Position numbers and translations under genes: made by a program
Source of the DNA: Flavobacteriales bacterium UBA4474
GTDB taxonomy: Bacteria > Bacteroidota > Bacteroidia > Flavobacteriales_D > Sanyastnellaceae
DNA: 26,188 nt
Direction: 5' to 3'
Assembly: GCA_002389295.1 (NCBI GenBank)
Contig: DGOE01000167.1
Coordinates: 1-26,188, forward strand
Shown: piece by piece, positions 14,502 through 22,890 of the stretch
Layout of the letters: the number at the start of each line of letters is the position of its first letter
How positions within the stretch are numbered: the stretch's first letter is position 1
The notes under the pieces: model-generated
The model's input: the letters and a program-made list of their open reading frames with translations, nothing else
Told to the model about the DNA's origin: nothing
Database searches by the model: none

Positions 14502-15815
14502 TCAGTCTGCCAAACGTTCTATATGCGCGCCCAACGCCCTCAGGCGGTGCTCGATGTACTGATAACCGCGGTCAATTTGACCGATGTTGTGGATGGTCGA
14601 GCGGCCTTCGGCTGAGAGGGCCGCGATGAGGAGCGACACGCCGGCCCGGATATCGGGTGAACTCATGGTCACCCCGCGCAACGGCGTCTTGCGGTCGAGC
14701 CCGATGATGGTGGCCCTGTGGGGATCGCACAGGATAATCTGGGCGCCCATGTCAATGAGCTTGTCGACAAAGAAGAGCCGGCTCTCAAACATCTTTTGGT
14801 GCACCAATACGCTTCCCCGCGCTTGGGTGGCGGTAACCAACAGGATGGACAGCAGGTCCGGTGTGAATCCTGGCCAAGGGGCGTCGGCCACCGTCAGGAT
14901 GGAACCGTCGATAAACGTGTCAATTTCGTAATGGTCCTGGGCCGGCACATGCAGGTCGTTCCCCCTGCGCTCCAAGGCGATGCCCATGCGCTCAAAGACC
15001 CTTGGGATCTGGCCGAGATCGTCCCAGCTGACATCCTTGATGGTCACTTCTCCCTTGGTCATCGCCGCCATGCCGATGAAGCTGCCGATTTCAATCATGT
15101 CCGGCAGGCAGCGGTGGTCGCACCCCCCGAGCGAATCCACGCCTTCGATGGTCAAGAGGTTGGACCCCACACCGGAGATTTTTCCGCCCATGCGGTTGAT
15201 CATCTTGCAGAGCTGCTGCAGGTAGGGCTCGCAGGCTGCATTGTAGATGGTCGTCGTGCCTTTGGCCAATGCGGCGGCCATCACGATGTTGGCCGTGCCG
15301 GTCACCGAGGCCTCGTCGAGCAACATGTCCGCACCCTTCAGGCCATCTTTGGCCTCCGCGCGGTAAAAGGTCTCGCCGGGATCGTAGCGAAAGTCCGCAC
15401 CGAGGTTTTCAAACCCGATGAAGTGCGTGTCCATCCGCCTGCGGCCGATTTTGTCACCGCCGGGTTTGGGGATGTAGCCTTTTCCAAACCTCGAAAGCAA
15501 GGGGCCCATGATCATCACCGAGCCCCGCAGCGAGCGGCCCTTCTCCTTGAACTCATCGCCCTCGAGATAGCCCATGTCCACATCGTCCGCCTGGAAGCGG
15601 AACGCACCGGCATCCACCTTTTCGACTTTCACCCCCATGGAGGCGAGTAAATCGATCAATCGGTTGACATCCACGATGTCGGGGAGGTTCGATATGGTGA
15701 CGGGTTCGGAAGTAAGCAGAACAGCGCATACCACCTGCAAAGCCTCATTCTTGGCGCCTTGCGGGGTAATGGTTCCATTGAGGGGATGCCCTCCTTCGAT
15801 GACGAAAGTGCCCAT
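14502..15815 (-). CDS. murA: UDP-N-acetylglucosamine 1-carboxyvinyltransferase, Asp-type
   Basis: MurA transfers enolpyruvate from PEP to UDP-GlcNAc, the first committed step of peptidoglycan synthesis in the cytoplasm. The 437-residue product has the inside-out alpha/beta barrel signatures: GAKNEAL near the N-terminus, RGSVMIMGPLLSRFG, and SPDIRAGVSLLIAAL near the C-terminus. The loop residue equivalent to E. coli Cys115 is Asp121 in PKPGGDKIGRR, the change known to give fosfomycin insensitivity. I chose the ATG at 15815 (MGTFVIEGG); the longer frame begins with TTG at 15833 inside a hairpin. DUF4290 precedes it by 106 bp, a pairing I recall as common in Bacteroidota. Confidence 0.96.
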   Translation of the reverse strand: MGTFVIEGGHPLNGTITPQGAKNEALQVVCAVLLTSEPVTISNLPDIVDVNRLIDLLASMGVKVEKVDAGAFRFQADDVDMGYLEGDEFKEKGRSLRGSVMIMGPLLSRFGKGYIPKPGGDKIGRRRMDTHFIGFENLGADFRYDPGETFYRAEAKDGLKGADMLLDEASVTGTANIVMAAALAKGTTTIYNAACEPYLQQLCKMINRMGGKISGVGSNLLTIEGVDSLGGCDHRCLPDMIEIGSFIGMAAMTKGEVTIKDVSWDDLGQIPRVFERMGIALERRGNDLHVPAQDHYEIDTFIDGSILTVADAPWPGFTPDLLSILLVTATQARGSVLVHQKMFESRLFFVDKLIDMGAQIILCDPHRATIIGLDRKTPLRGVTMSSPDIRAGVSLLIAALSAEGRSTIHNIGQIDRGYQYIEHRLRALGAHIERLAD

Positions 15816-15819
15816 GACG

Positions 15820-15838
15820 GTCGTTTGGTTCAAACGAC
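15820..15838 (-). promoter_or_regulatory. perfect hairpin/dyad just upstream of murA
   Basis: GTCGTTTGGTTCAAACGAC has perfect 8-bp arms around a 3-nt loop and ends 4 nt before the murA ATG. If transcribed it would form a hairpin over the ribosome-binding region; as DNA it could be an operator. A second small dyad, GTCCG-GTTCT-CGGAC, is at 15856-15870. No T-tract follows, so I do not call a terminator. Confidence 0.4.
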
Positions 15839-15921
15839 AATTTGGGCCAGAGCTTGTCCGGTTCTCGGACGCGCGTGGGTTCTTTTCGACAAGTGAACGG
15901 GGAGCTTTGTCCCCAAGGGGC

Positions 15922-16569
15922 TCAGCGCTTCCGCTTGCCCCCTCCCCTGTTGGTCCTGAAGTTGTTTGACGTCTTGCGCTTGCTCTTCAGGATTTCACTC
16001 GAGGAGACGAGCTCCACTTCTGCCGGCACATCCAAGGTTCCGCCGGACATTTCGCGCAACTGGGCGCGGATGAGCGGGTCGTCAACCGCCCCCTTGTTCC
16101 AGGTGAGGTATTGGCGCTTGAGGAGGTTGGCGATCATCATGGAAAGGGCATTGCGCTCCTCTCCTTCAGGCATGACTTTGGCCTTTTCGATGAGGTCTTC
16201 CACGATCCTCCCATAAAAAGAAGGCCGCTTGCTCAACTGGACATAAGTCAGGCGCTCAGGGCCAGGATCTTCTTCGGGGCGTGCCGGAGGTGGGAATGGG
16301 CCATCGATGTCGAGCGCCCAATTGGACATGACGTAGAGGTGCCCCCACAGTTTCTCCTCATGGTCGGTCATCTCCTTGGATCCCGGCACCAAGGTGCGCA
16401 TCACGCTGACAATGGCATGGGCGCATTTCGTGCGCTCCTCCTTGTCTTCGATGGTGATGGCGTGGGCAATCAAATCATGGACGACGCGCCCGTATTCTGG
16501 GATGACAATGTCAGGACGGCGACTGTTATAGGTCAATCCTTCCATGGACGTTGCTGTGGATTCTGGCAT
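15922..16569 (-). CDS. DUF4290 domain-containing protein
   Basis: The 215-residue cytoplasmic protein matches DUF4290, a Bacteroidota-restricted family of unknown function, by its opening LTYNSRRPDIVIPEYGR and its helical body (KCAHAIVSVMRTL, KLWGHLYVMSNWALDIDGP). The C-terminus is a basic, likely disordered tail (NNFRTNRGGGKRKR), which suggests nucleic-acid or ribosome contact (inference). The start is ATG 16569; ATG 16545 (MEGLTYN) is also possible and closer to the conserved region. The usual neighbour murA follows. Confidence 0.88.
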   Translation of the reverse strand: MPESTATSMEGLTYNSRRPDIVIPEYGRVVHDLIAHAITIEDKEERTKCAHAIVSVMRTLVPGSKEMTDHEEKLWGHLYVMSNWALDIDGPFPPPARPEEDPGPERLTYVQLSKRPSFYGRIVEDLIEKAKVMPEGEERNALSMMIANLLKRQYLTWNKGAVDDPLIRAQLREMSGGTLDVPAEVELVSSSEILKSKRKTSNNFRTNRGGGKRKR

Positions 16570-16584
16570 GTTTACTGCTTTGCT

Positions 16585-16602
16585 GCAAGGAAATCTCCTT
16601 GC
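16585..16602 (-). repeat. hairpin between the secreted-protein gene and the DUF4290 gene
   Basis: Arms GCAAGGA (16585-16591) and TCCTTGC (16596-16602) form a 7-bp perfect stem with a 4-nt loop in the 37-bp gap. On the transcribed strand the stem contains AAGGAGA, which resembles a Shine-Dalgarno sequence but lies too far (about 20 nt) from the DUF4290 ATG. There is no U-tract, so a terminator is unlikely. Confidence 0.4.
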
Positions 16603-16606
16603 GGTA

Positions 16607-17404
16607 TCAGCGCTTCTTCAGGAGCTCAGTCCCTGCGCCGAAGTTGACGAAATAGTCGCCACGTGAAAGATAGCGCAATGTGGCCGTGTTTCCCACGCCG
16701 CGCAGGACAACGGTGCCAAACTCATCCACCAATTCATATTGGGTGGGCCCAGAAAAGGTCAACACCTGAGATTTCTGGTCATATTCCATCGTAGGCTCAG
16801 GCACATCGCCTTGGAACCTCGCCTCTCCCTTCACTTCCAGGGTGCCATCTGGGGCCAAGTGCGTCAGGCGCAGGAGGTTTTCTCCCTGCATGGGTTGGAT
16901 GGAAGTGACATAGACCTGCTCCTCACTGCCGCCTCGGCCATCGAGGCGCACAATGTCCACCCACTTGCCCCACTTGAACTGCTGCAGCACGAAGGGCATG
17001 CGGCCGTGCTCGTCGACTGTCGTCCACGACACTTCACCGCTGGGGAAGGCATCAAAGGCGACCAGTTCAAAGCCCGGAGAAGGTTGAATGACCTCGGGAT
17101 TCAAGATGCGCGGCACACAACCGCTGCGGTGCTTCAAACTCACGGATACACCTTTTCCAAGCGGCAGGCCCAAGGAAGTCAAATCGATCTCGAAAGCATG
17201 CGAATTGACCGCATCTGCCGTCAGCATGCCATTGACCCGCACCTCGTAACAGCAGAAGCCTACCCCATCCGCACTCGGCTCATTGACCACCAAGAGGTTT
17301 TCTCCTTGAAACAATCCACCGAGCTCAATCGATTGCTGCCCAATCAGGCTGAAAGGCACGAGCAATGCCAGCAGGAGCACTGATAAAAATGAGCGGCGCA
17401 CCAT
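16607..17404 (-). CDS. secreted protein of unknown function with a CCYEVRVNG motif
   Basis: The 265-residue product has a signal peptide (about 1-23, MVRRSFLSVLLLALLVPF then LIGQQ). A conserved-looking N-terminal domain follows with GVGFCCYEVRVNG, FEIDLTSLGL and SGCVPRILNPEVI, containing three cysteines. A middle beta-rich region follows, and the end (YELVDEFGTVVLRG...GDYFVNFGAG) resembles a secretion-tail strand pattern. From memory similar proteins exist in other Flavobacteriales, but I know no function. I chose the ATG at 17404, which places the signal peptide at the N-terminus; a longer frame starts at 17443. It is divergent from a sensor kinase gene and may belong to its signalling context. 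Confidence 0.8.
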   Translation of the reverse strand: MVRRSFLSVLLLALLVPFSLIGQQSIELGGLFQGENLLVVNEPSADGVGFCCYEVRVNGMLTADAVNSHAFEIDLTSLGLPLGKGVSVSLKHRSGCVPRILNPEVIQPSPGFELVAFDAFPSGEVSWTTVDEHGRMPFVLQQFKWGKWVDIVRLDGRGGSEEQVYVTSIQPMQGENLLRLTHLAPDGTLEVKGEARFQGDVPEPTMEYDQKSQVLTFSGPTQYELVDEFGTVVLRGVGNTATLRYLSRGDYFVNFGAGTELLKKR

Positions 17405-17492
17405 TGCGCATGGCACCACGTGTGAGCGGACGCATTCAACCATGGGTCGAAACTACATCACGCCGGACAATTCCTATTGTGTCGTGAAGAAC

Positions 17493-17520
17493 TTGTGCTG
17501 TGGGAATGCCCCTAAACTTG
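17493..17520 (+). promoter_or_regulatory. candidate Bacteroidota promoter for the kinase/regulator pair
   Basis: TTG (17493-17495), 17 nt, then TAAACTTG (17513-17520) followed by CACC. This is one mismatch from TAnnTTTG and shares the trailing GCACC seen in the promoter at 4356-4386; spacing is slightly short. Transcription would begin near 17525, almost at the proposed GTG start, so the message may be leaderless. Confidence 0.4.
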
Positions 17521-17525
17521 CACCT

Positions 17526-18809
17526 GTGTCACGGTACCGCATCCGCCTGCTCATTCTGACCGGTCTCATCTCCATTGGAGGGACCTTGGTTTTGCAATTT
17601 ACCTGGCTTCAGCAGGCCATTGACTTGCAAGAACGCGAATTCAGCGACCGCGTCGTCACCGCCATGACCGAAGTGGTGGACCGCATCCAATCCATGCGCA
17701 GCGACAGCGCACTGGTCGAGCCTGTGCGGCAAGCCACATCCAATTATTTCGTGGCCAACCTGAATGACACCCTGCACCCCTTCCTGCTGGAGGCCTTGCT
17801 GAGGGAGTCCTTTGAACGCGCTGCCCTGAATACGGATTTCGAATACGCCATCTACGACTGCTTCAATGACAGCATCCTCTACGGTGGCCGCCTGGGAGAG
17901 ACCGGAGACGCATCATCTCCGCCTCCGAGGTTTGACCGCGACGGTCATTATTTCGGCATCCGCTTCCCTGAGCGCAGCGGCGACATGATCATGTCGCTCG
18001 ACCGCTGGTTGGTGGCCAGCCTCCTGCAGCTGCTGGTGTTGGGCACGTTTGTCTACGCCGTGGTCATTGTCCTGCGTCAGAAGCGCCTGTCGGAGGTGCG
18101 CGAGGACTTCATCAACAACATGACCCACGAATTCAAAACACCCATTGCCTCCATTGAATCCGGTGCGCAGTTGCTCCAGCGGGAAGAAGTGGGTTCGGAT
18201 CCCGCATCCCGCACCAAATACCTGGACCTCATCCTTTCGGAAAACCGACGGATGAGAAGGCAGGTGGAAAAAGTGATGGAAATCGCCACCCTCGACGGCA
18301 AGCAAAAAGGCATGAACAAAGAGGAGTTCGGCGTGCGGTCTTGGGTCGAGGGCAGCGTGGCCGCATTCCAACCTTCCATCGACCTCCGCGGGGGCACCCT
18401 CAGCCTGGACATCGATGCGGCATCATGGCCCGATGACCTGGGGGATGACCCCCTCTTCAATGGAGACCGGACGTACCTCGATGGCGCATTGAGCAACCTG
18501 CTGGACAACGCCCTGCGGTATGCCGGGGATGCCGCACCCGCGGTGTCGGTTACGCTGACATGGGCCGGCGGCGAAGCGGCGCATTGGCGGCTTGAGGTGA
18601 GCGATCAGGGCTTGGGCATTCCCACCGAACACCAAAAGCGCATCTTCGAGCGGTTCCACCGGGTGCCCACCGGTAACCGACACGATGTCAAAGGTTTTGG
18701 GCTCGGGCTGCACTATGTGCGGACCATCATGGAAGCCCATGGCGGTGCGGTGGCGTGCACCAGTGTATTTGGCAAAGGCAGCACCTTTACCCTGACCCTT
18801 CCGAGTTGA
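17526..18809 (+). CDS. membrane sensor histidine kinase
   Basis: The 427-residue kinase has TM1 (about 7-26), a periplasmic sensor region of about 130 residues with no recognised domain, and TM2 (about 162-183). Next come a HisKA domain with phospho-acceptor His201 in FINNMTHEFKTP and an HATPase domain with N-box NLLDNALRYAG, G1 DQGLGIP and G2 GFGLGLHY. I chose the GTG at 17526 because it immediately precedes TM1. The frame is open to ATG 17442, but those 28 residues look non-protein-like and contain the candidate promoter. The stop lies 5 bp before the response regulator ATG, so the two are a two-component pair. The signal is unknown. Confidence 0.92.
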   Translation: MSRYRIRLLILTGLISIGGTLVLQFTWLQQAIDLQEREFSDRVVTAMTEVVDRIQSMRSDSALVEPVRQATSNYFVANLNDTLHPFLLEALLRESFERAALNTDFEYAIYDCFNDSILYGGRLGETGDASSPPPRFDRDGHYFGIRFPERSGDMIMSLDRWLVASLLQLLVLGTFVYAVVIVLRQKRLSEVREDFINNMTHEFKTPIASIESGAQLLQREEVGSDPASRTKYLDLILSENRRMRRQVEKVMEIATLDGKQKGMNKEEFGVRSWVEGSVAAFQPSIDLRGGTLSLDIDAASWPDDLGDDPLFNGDRTYLDGALSNLLDNALRYAGDAAPAVSVTLTWAGGEAAHWRLEVSDQGLGIPTEHQKRIFERFHRVPTGNRHDVKGFGLGLHYVRTIMEAHGGAVACTSVFGKGSTFTLTLPS

Positions 18810-18814
18810 ACGAT

Positions 18815-19516
18815 ATGGAACAAGGGCCACTCCGCATTCTGATCGTAGAAGACGACCCCACGCTGGGGCTGTTGCTCAATGACCTCCTTCGCCTGGATGG
18901 ATTCAAGGCCACTTTGGTGCGCGATGGCCGTGAGGCACTTCCGACATTTCATGCGGGCAATTTTGACTTGGCCCTGCTGGATGTCATGTTGCCGGGCCGG
19001 GATGGATTCGAACTGACGGAGGACTTGCGCAAGGTGGCGCCCAACCTCCCCATCGTTCTGCTCACGGCAAGGGACCGGGTGGAAGACCGCGTCCGCGGAT
19101 TGAAATGTGGTGCGGACGACTATGTGATCAAGCCATTTGACAACGAAGAGCTGCTCTTGCGCCTGCGCTCCGTATTGAAAAGAAACCAAGCAGGGCCCGC
19201 CGAGCGCAAGGCCCTGCAGATTGGCGGCCTGCGCTACGACCCGGAATCCTATGAACTGAAGTGGGACTCCGGCGAACGGAGGCTCACGCCAAAGGAAGGC
19301 GATGTCCTCAAAATCCTCATGCAGCGGGCCGGGCGTACCACCGAGCGGGACCTGATCTGCAAGATGGTCTGGGGCGAGTCGGGCTACTTCGTGGGGCGCA
19401 GCATGGACGTCTACATCACCCGACTGAGGAAAATTCTGAAGGCGGACCCGCAGGTCACCTTGCTCACCATCCACGGTGTGGGGTTCAGACTGGACGGTCC
19501 GACCCAGCGTCAATGA
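18815..19516 (+). CDS. OmpR/PhoB-type response regulator
   Basis: The 233-residue regulator has a receiver domain (acidic Glu12/Asp13/Asp14, phospho-acceptor Asp56 in LLDVMLPGRDG, Lys in VIKPFD). Its C-terminal winged helix (about 135-230) contains RRLTPKEGDVLKILM and a recognition helix region GRSMDVYITRLRKIL. It should be phosphorylated by the kinase encoded 5 bp upstream and bind DNA as a dimer. I chose the ATG at 18815; the open frame upstream overlaps the kinase. Its targets are unknown, though the divergent secreted-protein gene and the envelope genes nearby are candidates (inference). It ends 9 bp from the convergent arylsulfotransferase-like gene. Confidence 0.95.
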   Translation: MEQGPLRILIVEDDPTLGLLLNDLLRLDGFKATLVRDGREALPTFHAGNFDLALLDVMLPGRDGFELTEDLRKVAPNLPIVLLTARDRVEDRVRGLKCGADDYVIKPFDNEELLLRLRSVLKRNQAGPAERKALQIGGLRYDPESYELKWDSGERRLTPKEGDVLKILMQRAGRTTERDLICKMVWGESGYFVGRSMDVYITRLRKILKADPQVTLLTIHGVGFRLDGPTQRQ

Positions 19517-19525
19517 AGGTGCCGC

Positions 19526-21487
19526 TCATTCGCAGACCGTCCCAAAAAAGGTCAGCAGCTGGAGGATGTCGGCGATCCCGATGATTCCATCAGCATCAAG
19601 GTCCTGCTGGCAATTCATGCTGTCGGAAAAAAGACAACTGCCATCATCGAAGATGGCCTCCACTTCAAAGTTGCTGGCCTCCGGCATCGTGCAGCCCACC
19701 CAGCTGCCCTCTCCACAGCGCACATCATCAGTGGCAAAAGGACTGAAAGCGGCGTCGTCGGGATCCGTGCAGCCCGGACAGGCGTCCACTGATAAACCGA
19801 AGCAGGAACGCTGTTCCCCCATGCTTTCGGCCAAAGGCCACATCAAATCCAGCGAACGCTCGACCGTGTCCAATGCCCCTCCAGCCTCAAAGCGATACGT
19901 CCAGTCGCCATTTCCGAGCAACAAGGTGCCTTTCCACGTCCCATAACCGCCTTGTGTCAAGGAATATGGAGCGCCTTCAAGCAAAATATTCATGTTTGTG
20001 GGCATGGGCGACAACATCGTGGCGTCCACCCTGAAATCCACGGCGTATTGACACGATCCATCATCCACGTTCGGCAAGGAGCAAGGGTCGTAATTGACCG
20101 CCTCCGGGTCGGAGCAGCCCACGGGAGAATTTGAATCCGGCAGAAACCCTGCGCAGCTGCAATCCTCCTGAATGGCATCTCCTACCGTGCAGTCATTTCC
20201 ATCATTGCAAGGGTCTCCGGCCAGTATGCACATGCCATTGATGGCGGCGGTGTTGTCGTAGTTGCACGCATCCGAATTCCGGCACCCCTGGATGAGGGGC
20301 AATTCACCTGCTGGCACTTTTCTCGCCCGGTAGGAAAAGTGGTTTTCTGGAAAATAAATGCTCCCGACCAGGTTGTCGTTTTCATCGTATTCGGTGATCA
20401 TGCCGCCCCCGAACACATCCGAAGAACCTGTGCCCCAACCTATGAGTGTCCCCCCATTGTTGAGGCGTTGAATGCTGCCTTGAGATGAGGCGTAATTCCC
20501 ATCGGGGTGCACCCATTCCCGCAATTGGGTGAGGGTGCCGGTTTCCAGGTTGATTTCATATTCCACACCCCTTGAAATGGCGGACTGCTTGCCTGTGCCG
20601 TTGTCGAAAAGCAACAACCGGTCCTCCCCGATCATCTGGGCATCGTGCGGATGCTTGAAGACCTCGCTCCCTGCAGTGAATGTGAAGTCGGAAAATGGGC
20701 CGCCAGCGACCCACACCAACGCTCCGGTCAGGCGGTTGATGCGCACCACGGCATCCATATTTCTGAGGCAGAGCAGGACATCGCCATTGTCCAATGTCTG
20801 GAACGCGTTGTGGTGATAGGCGTCGAGCATCGGAGCCTCCCAGTTACAATGGGTGCACCATGAAGGCGGGATGTGATCCGAAGCGCGCCAGAACCAGTCG
20901 ACATTGTCCTCGCCGTCCAACTCCTGAATCAAACAATCAATCACAGCACGGTCTGTATCCGTTGTATCGGGAATGCTGTCCTCAAGTGTCACGGTGATGA
21001 TCTCTTTTCCAAGCAGCAGGAACTTGTCTTCTTCCAGCAATTCCATGTCGTGATAATCAGGGTCACCCCCTATGAAATCCAAGGATTCGCTCACTTGCAA
21101 GGAACTGTCCAAGATTTCCCAGACCCCTTCCATTGTCCAATACCAAGCCAACCTGCCATCGGGATGGAGGTCAAAGTTGAACCCGCGAAACGGGCGCAAT
21201 TCGCTGTGCAGTACTGCGCCTCCTTGGCCCACGATGATGGGGTAGGTCTCATTCGAACTGAAACGGGGCGAACCGATGATGTAGCCATCAGAAAAAGCCG
21301 CATTGGGCTCCAACAAGACTTCGAGTGAAATGGACGTTGTCGTCTGGGCCGTCAAGAGGGCCGGACACAAGGCCAAACAGTAAACGAGCAGCGCCATCCA
21401 CCGCGGACCTGAATACAATTTTCTGCCAAGCCTCCCACACGTGCGGTCTGCCGTTGCAAATTGCTTGAGAATTGAGGTGAGCGGCAT
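19526..21487 (-). CDS. secreted arylsulfotransferase-like protein with Cys-rich repeats and a calcium-loop C-terminus
   Basis: The 653-residue protein has a hydrophobic export signal (about 31-48, MALLVYCLALCPALLTAQ) after a basic 30-residue N-terminus; ATG 21397 is an alternative start. Residues about 60-395 resemble the arylsulfotransferase (ASST/Arylsulfotran_2) beta-propeller: YHHNAF (His225/His226), a D-x-V-x-RI-x-x-x-TG strand, KHPHDAQ (His281) and LLLFDNG. Residues about 401-625 hold degenerate cysteine repeats (GCRNSDACNYD, GCSDPEAVNYDP, GCTDPDDAAF, GCTMPEASNF). The C-terminus is a single EF-hand/dockerin-like loop, DLDADGIIGIAD. I see no T9SS tail. Whether it transfers sulfate is uncertain. 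Confidence 0.82.
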   Translation of the reverse strand: MPLTSILKQFATADRTCGRLGRKLYSGPRWMALLVYCLALCPALLTAQTTTSISLEVLLEPNAAFSDGYIIGSPRFSSNETYPIIVGQGGAVLHSELRPFRGFNFDLHPDGRLAWYWTMEGVWEILDSSLQVSESLDFIGGDPDYHDMELLEEDKFLLLGKEIITVTLEDSIPDTTDTDRAVIDCLIQELDGEDNVDWFWRASDHIPPSWCTHCNWEAPMLDAYHHNAFQTLDNGDVLLCLRNMDAVVRINRLTGALVWVAGGPFSDFTFTAGSEVFKHPHDAQMIGEDRLLLFDNGTGKQSAISRGVEYEINLETGTLTQLREWVHPDGNYASSQGSIQRLNNGGTLIGWGTGSSDVFGGGMITEYDENDNLVGSIYFPENHFSYRARKVPAGELPLIQGCRNSDACNYDNTAAINGMCILAGDPCNDGNDCTVGDAIQEDCSCAGFLPDSNSPVGCSDPEAVNYDPCSLPNVDDGSCQYAVDFRVDATMLSPMPTNMNILLEGAPYSLTQGGYGTWKGTLLLGNGDWTYRFEAGGALDTVERSLDLMWPLAESMGEQRSCFGLSVDACPGCTDPDDAAFSPFATDDVRCGEGSWVGCTMPEASNFEVEAIFDDGSCLFSDSMNCQQDLDADGIIGIADILQLLTFFGTVCE

Positions 21488-21551
21488 GGGTGGTTCAGCA
21501 AGGGGCCCAGGAATGGGAAACGTAGGGTAATATACGAATTTTTGTCGACAA

Positions 21552-22121
21552 ATGAGCATATTTCTTAGACCAATCAACATCCTTGGCCGTGCCCCTCTCA
21601 GGATTTCTGTGGCGATTGTCTTGGCCTTGATCTCCACTGCAGACCTCTCAGCTCAAAGGGGCCGCAGCGGTATGGACAGATTCGACGTGGTGAATGTCGG
21701 TCTCGGTATGAGCAATCGGGGCTTGCCATTGTTCATCGAACTCGAACAGTCCGTTGACGAGCACCTTTCAGCAGGCTTAATGGCCAGTTTCCAGAGTTTT
21801 CGCGAAGGAGGGCCAGAAGGCAAATGGCAGCATCAGTACTTGGGCGTGGGTGTCCAAGGCCACTATCACTTTGTGGAAATCGCGCCGCCACCTTTCGACT
21901 TCTTTGCCGGTTTGACTTTGGCTTGGTACGCCCACAACTTCCGTTGGGTGGGCGGGACGAGCATCCCTGATTCCTATACCGGAAATGCCGTCGGTGGCCT
22001 GCAGCTGGGCGGCCACCTGGGTGGCAGATACACCTACAAGGGCTGGACTTTCTTCACACAAATGACGGGGGGAACCGTCCTGAGTGGTTACACCTTCGGG
22101 TTGTCAATCCCCTTGAAATGA
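21552..22121 (+). CDS. small outer-membrane beta-barrel protein
   Basis: The 189-residue product has a signal sequence (about 1-35, core ISVAIVLALISTADLSAQ). It then has about eight alternating amphipathic strands with frequent Gly/Tyr/Phe turns (VGLGMSNRGLPLFIELEQ, LGVGVQGHYHFV, VGGLQLGGHLGGRYTY), and ends in the strand GYTFGLSIPLK. This fits a small OmpA/OmpW-like barrel, but no family is recognised. The start is ATG 21552, 64 bp from the divergent arylsulfotransferase-like gene. Its stop overlaps the ATG of the next gene (ATGA), so the two are translated together and may form a pair. Confidence 0.78.
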   Translation: MSIFLRPINILGRAPLRISVAIVLALISTADLSAQRGRSGMDRFDVVNVGLGMSNRGLPLFIELEQSVDEHLSAGLMASFQSFREGGPEGKWQHQYLGVGVQGHYHFVEIAPPPFDFFAGLTLAWYAHNFRWVGGTSIPDSYTGNAVGGLQLGGHLGGRYTYKGWTFFTQMTGGTVLSGYTFGLSIPLK

Positions 22122-22873
22122 AAGCGGCCAGCCCCTTGCTGGTGTGGTTCCTCCTGTGCATTCCTTTTTTGGGCTGGACGCAATCGGAAGACGCGCGGTT
22201 CGACCCGGGGTTCCAGGCGGCCATACATGTGGGGGGACAGGTCCCCACAGGCATCCTTGCAGAGCGGTTTGGCGCGTCCAATACGGTTGGGCTTTCCGGA
22301 TACCGATTGACTTCCAAGGGTTGGAGGTTGGGTGGTCATTACCGGTTTCAAACGGGGGCCGATGTGCGCGAGCCCGGGTTGTTGGACAACCTGCGCGATG
22401 CCAATGGCCACATCGTAGACAATGAAGGCCAAATTGCCTTGGTTACCGCCCAACAGCGCGGAACCCTCTTCTGTGTTTCTATCGGTAGGATCTGGACTGC
22501 GGACTTTCTCAACCCGGGTTCTGGCCTGTTGTTGGAATTGGGCATGGGGTTTTGGGAACACAAGGTGCATTTCCAGAACCGCGGCAACCGCCTGACCCAG
22601 CTCGACGAACCCTACGTGCAGGGATATGACCGGCTCACCGGTGGGTGGATGCTCATGCCGCGCCTCGGCTATGTGCACGATTCCCCCAATGGATTGGTGC
22701 GGTTTCAGGCCGGCATCGAATCCATGATGGGGCGTTTGCAGCCCAACCGCGCCTGGAATACCGACACCATGATGGCGGATACAGGCCCCCGGGCAGACCG
22801 CGCCGTTGGGCTTTTTGCAGCGTGGATCTTGCGCCTGCGCGCACGCTCGACCGACTTGGACTACTACCACTAA
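22118..22873 (+). CDS. putative outer-membrane or periplasmic protein
   Basis: The 251-residue product has a signal peptide (about 1-22, PLLVWFLLCIPFLGWTQ). The rest is strand-rich and Gly/aromatic-rich (GWRLGGHYRFQTGADV, GLLLELGMGFWEHKV, GWMLMPRLGYVHDS, VGLFAAWILRLRARS), which suggests a beta-barrel. No named family is recognised. The C-terminus ends in acidic/tyrosine residues (LDYYH), not a typical barrel Phe. It overlaps the preceding gene by 4 bp and lies 17 bp before the Kdo transferase GTG, so the three genes look like one operon. Confidence 0.75.
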   Translation: MKAASPLLVWFLLCIPFLGWTQSEDARFDPGFQAAIHVGGQVPTGILAERFGASNTVGLSGYRLTSKGWRLGGHYRFQTGADVREPGLLDNLRDANGHIVDNEGQIALVTAQQRGTLFCVSIGRIWTADFLNPGSGLLLELGMGFWEHKVHFQNRGNRLTQLDEPYVQGYDRLTGGWMLMPRLGYVHDSPNGLVRFQAGIESMMGRLQPNRAWNTDTMMADTGPRADRAVGLFAAWILRLRARSTDLDYYH

Positions 22874-22890
22874 TCCGCCACCGAAACAGC

